NCBI GenBank assembly: GCA_030433005.1
Contig: JAUILQ010000007.1
Span: forward strand, 62,001 to 126,000
Reading direction: 5' to 3'
DNA length: 64,000 nt
Origin: Alphaproteobacteria bacterium
GTDB lineage: Bacteria; Pseudomonadota; Alphaproteobacteria; Kiloniellales; DSM-21159
Part shown: positions 1 through 8,751 of the stretch, piece by piece
How positions within the stretch are numbered: position 1 is the first letter of the stretch
Layout: the number at the start of each line of letters is the position of its first letter
The notes under the pieces: model-generated
Database searches by the model: none
Told to the model about the DNA's origin: nothing
What the model saw: the letters and a program-made list of their open reading frames with translations, nothing else
Program-made: the position numbers and the translations under genes

Positions 1-273
1 GGCCTCGGTCAGCGCCAGCACGCGCTGGCCCGGCTCGACGCGGGTCACGCCCTCGCCGACCGCCTCGACGGTGCCGGCGACCTCGAGGCCGGGCGCGAAG
101 GGGAAGGGCGGCTTCTCCTGGTACTTGCCCTCGATCATCAGGGTGTCGGCGAAGTTGACCCCGGCGGCGTGCACGCGCAGCAGCACCTGGCCGGCCCCCG
201 GGACGGGATCGGGCAGGCTGCCGAGCCGCAGCGACTCGGGCGGCCCGAAGGCCTCGCAGAGCATCGCCTTCAT
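1..273 (-). CDS. NADPH:quinone oxidoreductase / zinc-type alcohol dehydrogenase-like protein (N-terminal part, runs off window)
   Basis: Reverse-strand translation MKAMLCEAFGPPESLRLGSLPDPVPGAGQVLLRVHAAGVNFADTLMIEGKYQEKPPFPFAPGLEVAGTVEAVGEGV, typical MDR N-terminus; ATGA overlap with upstream asparaginase. Confidence 0.85.
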   Translation of the reverse strand, partial: MKAMLCEAFGPPESLRLGSLPDPVPGAGQVLLRVHAAGVNFADTLMIEGKYQEKPPFPFAPGLEVAGTVEAVGEGVTRVEPGQRVLALTEA

Positions 274-1340
274 GCCTGGAAGACCTCCTCGACGGGGCGG
301 ATCTCGCCGACCGAGCGGCCGGCCCGGTTGAGGATCGAGGGCCGCAGGATCGGCTGCAGCGTCTCGGCGAGCGCCGCGTCGACGATGCCGAGGCGGCCGA
401 GCAGCGCGCCCAGCGCGACCTCCGCGGCGCGCCCGGCGCCGTCGTCGATCTTCAGGGCGACGCCCAGGCCGAGCTCCGGGATCGCCGCGCAGAACACGCC
501 CTCGGCGCCGGTCTTGACCAGGGCGCGGCCCTTGGTGGCGCGGATCACCTTGGTGCAGAAGCGGCGCTCGCCGGCGATCATCGCCGGCTCCGCGGCGATC
601 GCCTCGCGCACCCGCCGGCAGGCCTGCTGGCGGCGCTCCGGCTGGTCCGCGGGATCGGCGAAGCGCGCCATGGCCAGGGCCAGGTTGCCGAGCGGCGTGC
701 CGTACTGCGGGATGCCGCAGCCGTCGATGCCGCGCGGCGCGTCGCGCAGGTCGAGCCCGCAGAGCGATTCCAGGATGCCGAGCAGCGTCTGCTGCACCGG
801 ATGGCTGAAGTCGATGTAGCCCTGGTGCGGTACGCCCAGTTGCTGCGCTACGGCCAGGAAGCCGCTGTGCTTGCCGGAGCAGTTGTTGTGCTCGGGGCCG
901 GGGGCGCGGCCCTCGCGGATCAGGGCGTGGGCCGCCGCCTCGTTGTAGGGCAGGTGACTGCCGCACTCGAGGTCGGCCGGCGTCATGCCGAGCCGGTCGA
1001 GCCAAGCCTTGACCGCCTCGCTGTGCAGCGGCTCGCCGTCGTGGCTGGCGCAGGCCAGCGAGATCTCGGCCGGGGTGCAGCCGAAGGCGTCGGCGGCGCC
1101 GCTCTCGACCAGCGCCAGGGCCTGCAGCGGCTTGATCGCCGAGCGCGGGTAGACCAGGCGCTCGGGCTCGCCGGCGTGGAGAAGCACCTTGCCCTCGGCG
1201 TCGGCGACGACGAAGGCGCCGCGATGGCGGCTCTCGACCATGCCGCCGCGCGTCACCTCGACCAGGACGGGGGAGTCGCCGGCGGGGGCGGGATCCAGGG
1301 GGGCGTGATCGTGATCGTGGTGGGGAGCGTTGGGCTGCAA
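270..1340 (-). CDS. L-asparaginase II family protein
   Basis: PVLVEVTRGGMVESRHRGAFVV...PRSAIKPLQALALVESGAAD...CASHDGE...HNNCSGKHSGFLA; TTG start at 1340 is a guess, the ORF-track extension to 1943 is shadow sequence. Confidence 0.85.
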   Translation of the reverse strand: MQPNAPHHDHDHAPLDPAPAGDSPVLVEVTRGGMVESRHRGAFVVADAEGKVLLHAGEPERLVYPRSAIKPLQALALVESGAADAFGCTPAEISLACASHDGEPLHSEAVKAWLDRLGMTPADLECGSHLPYNEAAAHALIREGRAPGPEHNNCSGKHSGFLAVAQQLGVPHQGYIDFSHPVQQTLLGILESLCGLDLRDAPRGIDGCGIPQYGTPLGNLALAMARFADPADQPERRQQACRRVREAIAAEPAMIAGERRFCTKVIRATKGRALVKTGAEGVFCAAIPELGLGVALKIDDGAGRAAEVALGALLGRLGIVDAALAETLQPILRPSILNRAGRSVGEIRPVEEVFQA

Positions 1341-1442
1341 AGGCGGTCTCGAGGGCTGGGGCCCGGCGCGCGGGACGGGCCGCAGCCTGGGCGAGGGAGC
1401 GGCACCTTGCCGAAGGGGCCGCGCTGGTGCAAGAAGCCACCC

Positions 1443-1985
1443 ATGCGCGGATACTTCGGAATCGGCGCCGAGCGCATCAGCAAGGCGATGAACCTCGGCA
1501 ACCTGCAGCGCTCGGCCCATGCCTTCGGGGCCAGCTTCTTCTTCACCGTGGCGGCCGACATCTCGGAGCGCTCGGTGCGCCACGCCGACACCTCGGACGC
1601 CACGGACCACCTGCCGGTCTACCGCTTCGCCGGCGTCGCCGAGCTGACGCTGCCGCGGCGCTGCCAGCTGGTCGGCGTCGAGCTGACCGACGAGGCCGAG
1701 GAGCTGCCGAGCTTCTATCACCCGGCGGCGGCGGCCTACGTCCTGGGCCCGGAGAAGGGCAGCCTGTCGCCGGAGATGCTGGCGCGCTGCGACCGGGTGG
1801 TGAAGATCCCGATGAAGTTCTGCATCAACGTCGGCACGGCCGGCGCGATCGTGATGTACGACCGTCTGGTCGCGCGCGGTCGTTTCGACCGCCGCGCCAC
1901 CGGATCGCTCGGGCGCGCCGAGCCGTTGCCCGAACACGTCCATGGCCCGCAGATCATCCGCAGCGATCCGGGCCGGCTCGGCTGA
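1443..1985 (+). CDS. TrmH/SpoU-family RNA methyltransferase
   Basis: MRGYFGIGAERISKAMNLGNLQRSAHAFGASFFFTV...YVLGPEKGSLSPEML...INVGTAGAIVMYDRL (SPOUT motifs). Confidence 0.85.
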   Translation: MRGYFGIGAERISKAMNLGNLQRSAHAFGASFFFTVAADISERSVRHADTSDATDHLPVYRFAGVAELTLPRRCQLVGVELTDEAEELPSFYHPAAAAYVLGPEKGSLSPEMLARCDRVVKIPMKFCINVGTAGAIVMYDRLVARGRFDRRATGSLGRAEPLPEHVHGPQIIRSDPGRLG

Positions 1986-2009
1986 GCGGAGGCTCCGGCG
2001 GCGCGCCAG

Positions 2010-2705
2010 CTAGAGCTTGATGAAGGGATTGAGCAGGCGGCCGACCGGGCCGGTCAGGCGCAACGGCGCGTCGGTCACGACCAGGCAGAGGCAGGGCGTG
2101 TCGCCGATCGCCTGCGGCCGGTGGTCGACCTCGGGGTCGGCCAGCTGCACGTCGCCCGGTGCGAAGACCAGCTCGCCGTCGCGGTAGGCGCCGCTCAGCA
2201 CCAGGGTCGCCTCCTGGCCGCGGTGCGAGTGCCGCGGCACCATGGTGCCGGCCTCGATCCGCATCAGGCGCGCGCGCCCGCCGTCGCCGACCTCGATCTC
2301 GGCCTCCGAGACGCCGCGCATCAGGGGCCGCCAGTTGAGCGCCGAAACGTCCTCGCCGACATAGCGACGCAGGGTCGCCGGGAGCTCCAGGCCGTCGCGC
2401 GGCACGCCGCGCGGCCGGGCCGGGGCCGCCAACGCGTCCGGCTCCCCGTCGGCCGCGTCGTGGAGCGCCGCGTCGTCGATGCGGTTCAGCACCGCGTCGA
2501 GGGCGTCCTCGCGCAACGCCGCGGGTTCGAGCTCGTCGAGCAGGACGCCGCCGATCGCCTCCATCTCGTGGAGCCGCTCGCGACTCTCCTCGTTGAGCGC
2601 CGCATGGGTCTCGACCAGCAACGACAGCGGCTCGTTCAGCCAGCCGGTCGCATGGGCCAGAATCAGTTCGTCGGGCGCGGAGTGCTTGCTCATCATCATC
2701 GTCAA
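2010..2705 (-). CDS. ChrR-like cupin anti-sigma factor
   Basis: N-terminal anti-sigma-like region + C-terminal cupin (PRHSHRGQEATLVLSG...DHRPQ); overlaps sigma gene stop. Confidence 0.85.
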   Translation of the reverse strand: MTMMMSKHSAPDELILAHATGWLNEPLSLLVETHAALNEESRERLHEMEAIGGVLLDELEPAALREDALDAVLNRIDDAALHDAADGEPDALAAPARPRGVPRDGLELPATLRRYVGEDVSALNWRPLMRGVSEAEIEVGDGGRARLMRIEAGTMVPRHSHRGQEATLVLSGAYRDGELVFAPGDVQLADPEVDHRPQAIGDTPCLCLVVTDAPLRLTGPVGRLLNPFIKL

Positions 2706-3280
2706 ACCTGATCTATGCCCTCGGCAGCTAGGGCCCGACGCAGGCGCGTCAAGGCCAGCCGCAATCTCGATTTCACCGTGCCCAGCGGCAGGTCGGTCTC
2801 GTCGGCGATCGCCGCGTGGGCCTTGTCCTCGAAGAAGGCAAGGCGCACGACCTCGGCCTGCTCCTCGGGCAGCAGCTTCAGCGCCTGACGCAGCCGCTCG
2901 TCGCGCTGCGAGGCGTCGAACAAGCGGTCGGCGGCGGGGCCGGCCTCGGGCCGCAGCGCCGGGTCCTCCGGATCGAGCTCCGGACGCCGCGTCCGACGCA
3001 GGCCGTCGATCCGCTTGTTGCGCGCGATGGTGAAGACCCAGGTCGACACGCTCGCCTGGCTGGGGTCGAAGGTGCCGGCCTTGCGCCAGACCGTCACCAT
3101 GGCTTCCTGGGCGATCTCCTCGGCCGCGCCGTCGTCGGAGCCGAGGCGCAGCAGGTAGGCCTTGACCCGCGGCGCGAAGTAACGGAACAGCCGGCCGAAA
3201 GCATCGCGGTCCCGCTGCTCCGCCACGGCGCGGATCAACGAAGCCTGCGTCGGCGGATCCAGCAGCAGGGCGTCGGTCAT
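2702..3280 (-). CDS. ECF-family RNA polymerase sigma factor (RpoE/ECF11-like)
   Basis: AFGRLFRYFAPRVKAYLLRLGSDDGAAEEIAQEAMVTVWRKA...TWVFTIARNKRIDGLR...LPLGTVKSRLRLAL; coupled to ChrR-like gene. Confidence 0.9.
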   Translation of the reverse strand: MTDALLLDPPTQASLIRAVAEQRDRDAFGRLFRYFAPRVKAYLLRLGSDDGAAEEIAQEAMVTVWRKAGTFDPSQASVSTWVFTIARNKRIDGLRRTRRPELDPEDPALRPEAGPAADRLFDASQRDERLRQALKLLPEEQAEVVRLAFFEDKAHAAIADETDLPLGTVKSRLRLALTRLRRALAAEGIDQV

Positions 3281-3427
3281 CGGCCTATCGAAGCCCATTC
3301 GCCTGCCGCCGACAAGCGTCGGCCGCAGGCTGCCGGGTGCGGCGCATCGCCCGGGGCCCGACGCGGCCGCCGATGCCGAGGTCCGGCGGTCACCGCACAG
3401 CAGTTCGACAGAGCTGTCCATCGTGGC

Positions 3428-3457
3428 CCTCTACGAAGGGCCTTGCGAAGCGGATCA
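3428..3457 (-). promoter_or_regulatory. Candidate ECF-dependent promoter for sigma/anti-sigma operon
   Basis: Minus strand TGATCC-N18-TAGAGG; -35 TGATCC and N18 spacing match the known RpoE/ChrR-type promoter pattern, -10 is weak. Confidence 0.4.
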
Positions 3458-3688
3458 CCGAGGGCGACAAATCCCGTCGTCGGCCGCCTGGCTTTCCGTC
3501 GGGGCTTGTCGCCCGGCGTTTCCGTCGGCCCCTCCCGGGCCAGGGGAACCCGAGCGGGGTCTGCGGCGTCTGCCCACGGCCGGCCGCAATTGCATGGCGA
3601 AAACGTGCCCGGCGGACCCGCGCCTGCGTACGGGGCGCCGCCGCGGCGCATCGCCGAGACCTCTGACCGACTCGCCAGGACTGGTACA

Positions 3689-4225
3689 ATGCCGATCATG
3701 CGTACATCGCTCACGAGCCTCTTCGTCCCGCTCCTGCTGGTCGCCGGCCTGCTGTCGGCGGCGCCCGCCGCCGCCCAGGAGGTCCAGCGCGTCGGCGATT
3801 TCCAGGCCTGGTCGGCCTATGTCGCGCAGGAGGGCGAGGGCAAGGTCTGCTTCATCGCCAGCAAGCCGCTGAAGTCGGAGGGCAACTACACGCGCCGCGG
3901 CACCGTGGTCGCGATGGTCACCCGGCGGCCGGGACGCGTGCCCAACGACGAGGTCTCGATCCAGGCGGGGTACAGCTACAAGCCCGGCGAGAAGGTCGAG
4001 GTCGACGTCGACGGCGAGACCAGCTTCGAGATGGTCACCAAGGACGAGTACGCCTGGCTGCCGCGCTCGAACGGCGAGCTCGACCAGAAGCTCATCCAGT
4101 CGATGGTACGCGGGCTCAACATGACGGTGCGCGGCTTCTCGGCGCGCGACACCCTGACCACCGACACCTTCTCGCTGCGCGGCTTCACTGCGGCCTACGA
4201 GGCCATGCAGAAGGCCTGCCGCTAG
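3689..4225 (+). CDS. Invasion-associated locus B (IalB)-like secreted protein
   Basis: Signal peptide + [30 protein letters not shown]...[23 protein letters not shown]. Confidence 0.75.
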   Translation: MPIMRTSLTSLFVPLLLVAGLLSAAPAAAQEVQRVGDFQAWSAYVAQEGEGKVCFIASKPLKSEGNYTRRGTVVAMVTRRPGRVPNDEVSIQAGYSYKPGEKVEVDVDGETSFEMVTKDEYAWLPRSNGELDQKLIQSMVRGLNMTVRGFSARDTLTTDTFSLRGFTAAYEAMQKACR

Positions 4226-4286
4226 AGCCGGTCCCGCAACCCCGAGAGCCTTGCGGCGGCGGCCGCTTGAGCTTACTTCTGCCGCC

Positions 4287-5426
4287 ATGAGCGCCCACGC
4301 CACCGCCTTCGCCCCGCCCGCGGCCGAGCAGGACGGCCGGACCAACCTGGTCGGGCTGTCCCACGCCGAGCTGACCGAGGCCGTGCTCGCCCTCGGCGAG
4401 CCGAAGTTCCGGGCCGGGCAGCTGTGGCACTGGATCTACCATCGCGGCGCCACCGAGTTCGAGGCGATGACCACGCTCTCGAAGGGCTTCCGGGCGAAGC
4501 TGGCCGAGCGCTTCGTGGTCGCCCGGCCCAGCGTCACCACGCACCAGCTGTCGAGCGACGGCACCCGCAAGTGGCTGCTGCGCTTCGCTGACGGCAACGA
4601 GGCGGAATGCGTCTTCATTCCCGACGAGGACCGCGGCACGCTCTGCGTCTCTAGCCAGGTCGGCTGCACGCTGACCTGCCGCTTCTGCCACACCGGCACG
4701 CAGCGCCTGGTGCGCAACCTCTCGCCGGCCGAGATCGTCGGCCAGGTCATGCTGGCGCGCGACACCCTGGGCGAGTGGCCCTCGCCGAAGGAAGGGCGGC
4801 TGCTCACCAACATCGTCATGATGGGCATGGGCGAGCCGCTCTATAACTACGAGAACGTCGCCGCGGCGCTGAAGATCGTCACCGACCCCAACGGCATCTC
4901 GCTGTCGAAGCGGCGCATCACGCTGTCGACCGCCGGCGTCGTGCCGGCGATGGCGCGCTGCGGCGAGGAGCTCGGCGTGAATCTCGCGGTGTCGCTGCAC
5001 GCCACCAACGACGCGACGCGCGACGAGATCGTGCCGCTCAATCGCAAGTACCCGATCGCCGAGCTGCTGCAGGCCTGCCGCGACTATCCCGGGGTCCACA
5101 ACGCCCGGCGCATCACCTTCGAGTACGTGATGCTCAAGGACGTCAACGACTCCGACGCCGAAGCCCACGAGCTCGCGGACCTGCTGGCCGAGATCCCGGC
5201 CAAGGTCAACCTGATCCCCTTCAACCCCTGGCCGGGCAGCCCCTACGTCTGCTCGGACTGGGAGCGCATCGAGCGCTTCTCGGACATCCTGTTCGAGCGC
5301 GGCTACTCGGCGCCGATCCGCACCCCGCGCGGCCGCGACATCTCCGCCGCCTGCGGCCAGCTGAAGAGCGCCAGCGAGCGCAAGAAGCGCAGCGAGCGCG
5401 AGGCCGCGCCGGCTGCCGTCGTCTGA
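4287..5426 (+). CDS. rlmN: 23S rRNA (adenine-2503-C2)-methyltransferase RlmN
   Basis: Radical [14 protein letters not shown] motif, [29 protein letters not shown]. Confidence 0.95.
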   Translation: MSAHATAFAPPAAEQDGRTNLVGLSHAELTEAVLALGEPKFRAGQLWHWIYHRGATEFEAMTTLSKGFRAKLAERFVVARPSVTTHQLSSDGTRKWLLRFADGNEAECVFIPDEDRGTLCVSSQVGCTLTCRFCHTGTQRLVRNLSPAEIVGQVMLARDTLGEWPSPKEGRLLTNIVMMGMGEPLYNYENVAAALKIVTDPNGISLSKRRITLSTAGVVPAMARCGEELGVNLAVSLHATNDATRDEIVPLNRKYPIAELLQACRDYPGVHNARRITFEYVMLKDVNDSDAEAHELADLLAEIPAKVNLIPFNPWPGSPYVCSDWERIERFSDILFERGYSAPIRTPRGRDISAACGQLKSASERKKRSEREAAPAAVV

Positions 5427-5601
5427 CGCGGCTCCGGCCGCTCGCTCCAGCGGCCGAGCCGCAGCGTCAGCATCACGCCTTCGTCGTACCAGGTCATGAC
5501 CCGCTCCCGTGCAGCCGGGAGCGATGATGGCGGGTTGCTGCTGACAGCGTGCTGGCAGCAGCCTTGGGCTAGACTGGGCGCCTTCGATCCCGGAGGGTTC
5601 C

Positions 5602-6264
5602 GTGCGCCCGCTCAGCCGCCTGTTCGAGACGATCCAGCTGCTGCGCACCGCCGGCCGGCCGCTGACCGCGGCCGAGCTCGCGGCCGCGCTCGAGGTCTCG
5701 ACCCGCACGGTCTATCGCGACCTCGCCGCGCTGCAGGCCATGCGGCTGCCGATCGTGGGCGAGGCGGGGATCGGCTACGTCCTGCGCCCCGGCTACGACC
5801 TGCCGCCGCTCGCCTTCGACGAGGAGGAGGCGGAGGCGCTGGTCGTCGGCCTGGCGCTGCTCGGGCGGACCGGGGATGCGGCGCTGCGGCGCGCCGCCGG
5901 CCGGGTGGCCGCCAAGATCGAGGCGGTGCGTGGCGCCGAGGCGCGGTTCCACGTCTCGGAATGGGGGGTGCAGCCGCCGGACGCGGTCGACACCGAAGCG
6001 CTGCGCGGGGCCATTCGCGCCGCCCGCAAGCTGCGGCTCGCCTACGTCGACGAGCAGGGCCGGGCCACCGAGCGCGTCGTTCGGCCGCTCGCCGTCGCCT
6101 ACTTCGTCTCGGTCGCGATGCTCGCCGCCTGGTGCGAACTGCGCTGCGACTTCCGCCACTTCCGCCTCGACCGCATCCGGCGGTGCGACCTGCTGGACGA
6201 GGACTTCGACGACGCCGAGACGTTGCGCCGGGAGTGGGAGCGCCGGGAAGGGGCCCGGGCTTGA
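5602..6264 (+). CDS. YafY/WYL-domain HTH transcriptional regulator
   Basis: RLFETIQLLRTAGRPLTAAELAAALEVSTRTVYRDLAALQAMRLPIVGEAGIGYVLRPGYDLPPL; GTG start. Confidence 0.9.
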   Translation: MRPLSRLFETIQLLRTAGRPLTAAELAAALEVSTRTVYRDLAALQAMRLPIVGEAGIGYVLRPGYDLPPLAFDEEEAEALVVGLALLGRTGDAALRRAAGRVAAKIEAVRGAEARFHVSEWGVQPPDAVDTEALRGAIRAARKLRLAYVDEQGRATERVVRPLAVAYFVSVAMLAAWCELRCDFRHFRLDRIRRCDLLDEDFDDAETLRREWERREGARA

Positions 6265-6294
6265 GACGCCGTCGCGCCGAGCGGCCTCGTTCCC

Positions 6295-7272
6295 CTAGAA
6301 CGTCACCCGGTCGCCGCCCTTGAGCTGCAGCATCTGGCGCGCCTCGGCCGGGGTGGCGACCTCCAGGGAGAGCTCTTCGACGATCGTGCGGATCTTCTTG
6401 ACCTGCGCGGCATTGGACTCGGCCAGCTTGCCCTTGGCGAGGTAGATCGAGTCCTCCAGGCCGACGCGAACGTTGGCGCCCATGGTGGCGCCCATGGTGC
6501 AGAAGGGCATCTGGTGGCGGCCGGCGGCCAGGATCGACCACTGGTAGTCGCTGCCGAACAGCTTGTCGGCGATCCGGCGCATGTGCATCAGGTTCTCCGG
6601 GTCGGCGCCGATGCCGCCCAGGATGCCGAAGATCGTCTGCACGAAGAGCGGCGGCTTGACGAGGCCGCGGTCCAGGAAGTGGGCCAGGTTGTAGAGGTGG
6701 CCGACGTCGTAGCACTCGAACTCGAAGCGCGTGCCGTGATCTTCGCCCAGCCGCTTCAGGATGCCTTCGATGTCCTTGAAGGTGTTGCGGAAGATGAAGT
6801 CGCGGCTGTTCTCGAGATACTCGGGCTCCCAGTCGTGCTTGAAGTCCTTGACCTTGTCGAGGATCGGGAACAGGCCGAAGTTCATCGAGCCCATGTTGAG
6901 CGAGGTCATCTCCGGCGAGGCGGCGAGCGGCGCGGCCAGGCGGTCGTCGAGGGTCATGCCGTGGCCGCCGCCGGTGGTGATGTTCACCACGGCGTCGGTC
7001 GCCTGCTTGATGCGCGGCAGGAACTCCATGAAGACCTTGGGGTCCGGGGTCGGCTTGCCGGTCTCGGGATCGCGCGCGTGCAGGTGGATGATCGAGGCGC
7101 CGGCCTCGGCGGCGCCGACCGAGGCCTCGGCGATCTCGGCCGGGGTGATCGGCAGGTAGGGCGTCATGGTCGGCGTGTGGATCGAGCCGGTGACGGCGCA
7201 GGTGATGATGACCTTGCGCGCGGCCTTGCCGCCGGCGGCGGGGCTCGCGGCGGGCTTGCTGTCTTCTGCCAA
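6295..7272 (-). CDS. BKACE / 3-keto-5-aminohexanoate cleavage family protein (DUF849)
   Basis: KVIITCAVTGSIHTPTMTPYLPITPAEIAEASVGAAEAGASIIHLHARDPETGKPTPDP. Confidence 0.9.
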   Translation of the reverse strand: MAEDSKPAASPAAGGKAARKVIITCAVTGSIHTPTMTPYLPITPAEIAEASVGAAEAGASIIHLHARDPETGKPTPDPKVFMEFLPRIKQATDAVVNITTGGGHGMTLDDRLAAPLAASPEMTSLNMGSMNFGLFPILDKVKDFKHDWEPEYLENSRDFIFRNTFKDIEGILKRLGEDHGTRFEFECYDVGHLYNLAHFLDRGLVKPPLFVQTIFGILGGIGADPENLMHMRRIADKLFGSDYQWSILAAGRHQMPFCTMGATMGANVRVGLEDSIYLAKGKLAESNAAQVKKIRTIVEELSLEVATPAEARQMLQLKGGDRVTF

Positions 7273-7428
7273 GGGACGCTCCTCCGGGGTTCGTGGTCTT
7301 GGCGCGATAACAGCAGGCCGCGGCGCCCGCCCGCAAGCCCGCGCCCCCGCGGATCTGCCCTGCGGGCCGGCAAGGGCCGGGCATCGGCTCTCTGGACAGG
7401 GCGGCCGCGGCGTCTACACTCGGCGGTC

Positions 7429-7794
7429 ATGACGAAAGAGAGCGAAGACACGGCCGCCGCCTGGGGGCCGCACGACGTCGGCGGCCGGCCCGCCGGCCCG
7501 GTCGACCGCAGCGAGCACGACACCGCGCAGTGGGAATGGCAGATCGACGCCATGGTCAGGCTGCTGATCCAGAAGGGCGTGCTCAGCGACTTCGCCGAGT
7601 TGCGCGACGGCGTCGAGAAGCTGGAGCCCGAGGACTACGAGCGGCTGAGCTACTACGAGCGCTGGTCCGCGGCGGTCGCCTACGCGCTCGTCGACAAGGG
7701 CCTGCTCGGCGAGGACGAGCTGCGCCGCCGGGTCGAGGCGCTGCGCGCGCGCGCGGCGGCGGCCGACGCCGGCGCGCCGGGAGCCGGGCGATGA
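7429..7794 (+). CDS. Thiocyanate hydrolase beta (ScnB)-like / N-terminal half of nitrile hydratase beta subunit
   Basis: HDVGGRPAGPVDRSEHDTAQWEWQIDAMVRLL...LSYYERWSAA; ATGA overlap with next gene. Confidence 0.75.
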   Translation: MTKESEDTAAAWGPHDVGGRPAGPVDRSEHDTAQWEWQIDAMVRLLIQKGVLSDFAELRDGVEKLEPEDYERLSYYERWSAAVAYALVDKGLLGEDELRRRVEALRARAAAADAGAPGAGR

Positions 7795-8078
7795 GCCAGC
7801 CGCGCTTCGCGCTCGGACAGAGCGTGCGCATCGCCGCGGTGACGCCGCCGGTGCATCACCGGGTCCCGGCTTACGCCAAGGGCCAGGTCGGCGAAATCGT
7901 GCGGGTCTGCGGCGAGCACGGCCTGCCCGAGGCCTACATCCGCGGCGACGGGCGCCCCTTCGAGCGGCTCTACCGCGTGCGCCTGGCCCAGAGCGCACTG
8001 TGGCCCGACTATCGCGGCGGCGCGGCGGATACACTCGACATCGAGATCTTCGAACCCTGGCTGGAGCCGGCCGAATGA
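7791..8078 (+). CDS. Thiocyanate hydrolase alpha (ScnA)-like / C-terminal half of nitrile hydratase beta subunit
   Basis: FALGQSVRIAAVTPPVHHRVPAYAKGQVGEIVRVCG...LYRVRLAQSALWPDY. Confidence 0.75.
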   Translation: MSQPRFALGQSVRIAAVTPPVHHRVPAYAKGQVGEIVRVCGEHGLPEAYIRGDGRPFERLYRVRLAQSALWPDYRGGAADTLDIEIFEPWLEPAE

Positions 8079-8743
8079 GCAGCGACCACCCCACCGACCA
8101 CGGCCACCACCACGACCACGACCATGCCCGCACCTTCCAGCCGGACCTCTCGGAGCCGGTCGGCGACGCGGCGCTGATCGGTCTCGCGCTGCGCGATCTG
8201 CTGCTCGAGCGCGGCGTCTACACGGCCGAGGAGGAGCGGGCCACGATCGCCCGGATGGCCGGCGCCAATCCCGGCAACGGCGCCCGCATCGTGGCGCGCG
8301 CCTGGACCGACCCGGCTTTCAAGGCGCGGCTGCTCGACAACGGCACCGAGGCGATCAAGGAGCTCGGCTACGACCTCTCGCCGCTCGAGTTCACCGTGCT
8401 GGAGAACGACGAGCGGGTGCACAACGTCGTCGTCTGCACGCTCTGCTCCTGCTACCCGCGCGCGCTGCTCGGCCAGTCGCCGGCCTGGTACAAGTCGAAG
8501 AACTACCGGGCGCGCATCGTCCGCGAGCCGCGCGCCGTGCTCGCCGAGTTCGGCGTCGCGCTGCCCGACTCGGTCGAGGTGCGGGTCCACGACTCGACGG
8601 CCGAGCTGCGCTACATGATCCTGCCGCAGCGCCCGGCCGGCAGCGAGGATCTCGACGAGGCGGCGCTCGCCGCCCTGGTCACCCGCGACTCGCTGATCGG
8701 CACTCAGCGCGACCTGACCCCGAAGGATCCCGCCGCGCACTGA
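8075..8743 (+). CDS. Thiocyanate hydrolase gamma (ScnC)-like / nitrile hydratase alpha subunit, Co-type
   Basis: VVCTLCSCYPRALLGQSPAWYKSKNYRARIVREPRAVL; CTLCSC metal site; His-rich N-terminus. Confidence 0.85.
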   Translation: MSSDHPTDHGHHHDHDHARTFQPDLSEPVGDAALIGLALRDLLLERGVYTAEEERATIARMAGANPGNGARIVARAWTDPAFKARLLDNGTEAIKELGYDLSPLEFTVLENDERVHNVVVCTLCSCYPRALLGQSPAWYKSKNYRARIVREPRAVLAEFGVALPDSVEVRVHDSTAELRYMILPQRPAGSEDLDEAALAALVTRDSLIGTQRDLTPKDPAAH

Positions 8744-8751
8744 GGCCCCGC

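Noticed and set aside
5612-7384. 590-aa minus-strand ORF across the WYL regulator and BKACE gene
   Set aside because: Poly-Arg/Pro/Gly composition; an out-of-frame shadow of well-supported genes on both strands.
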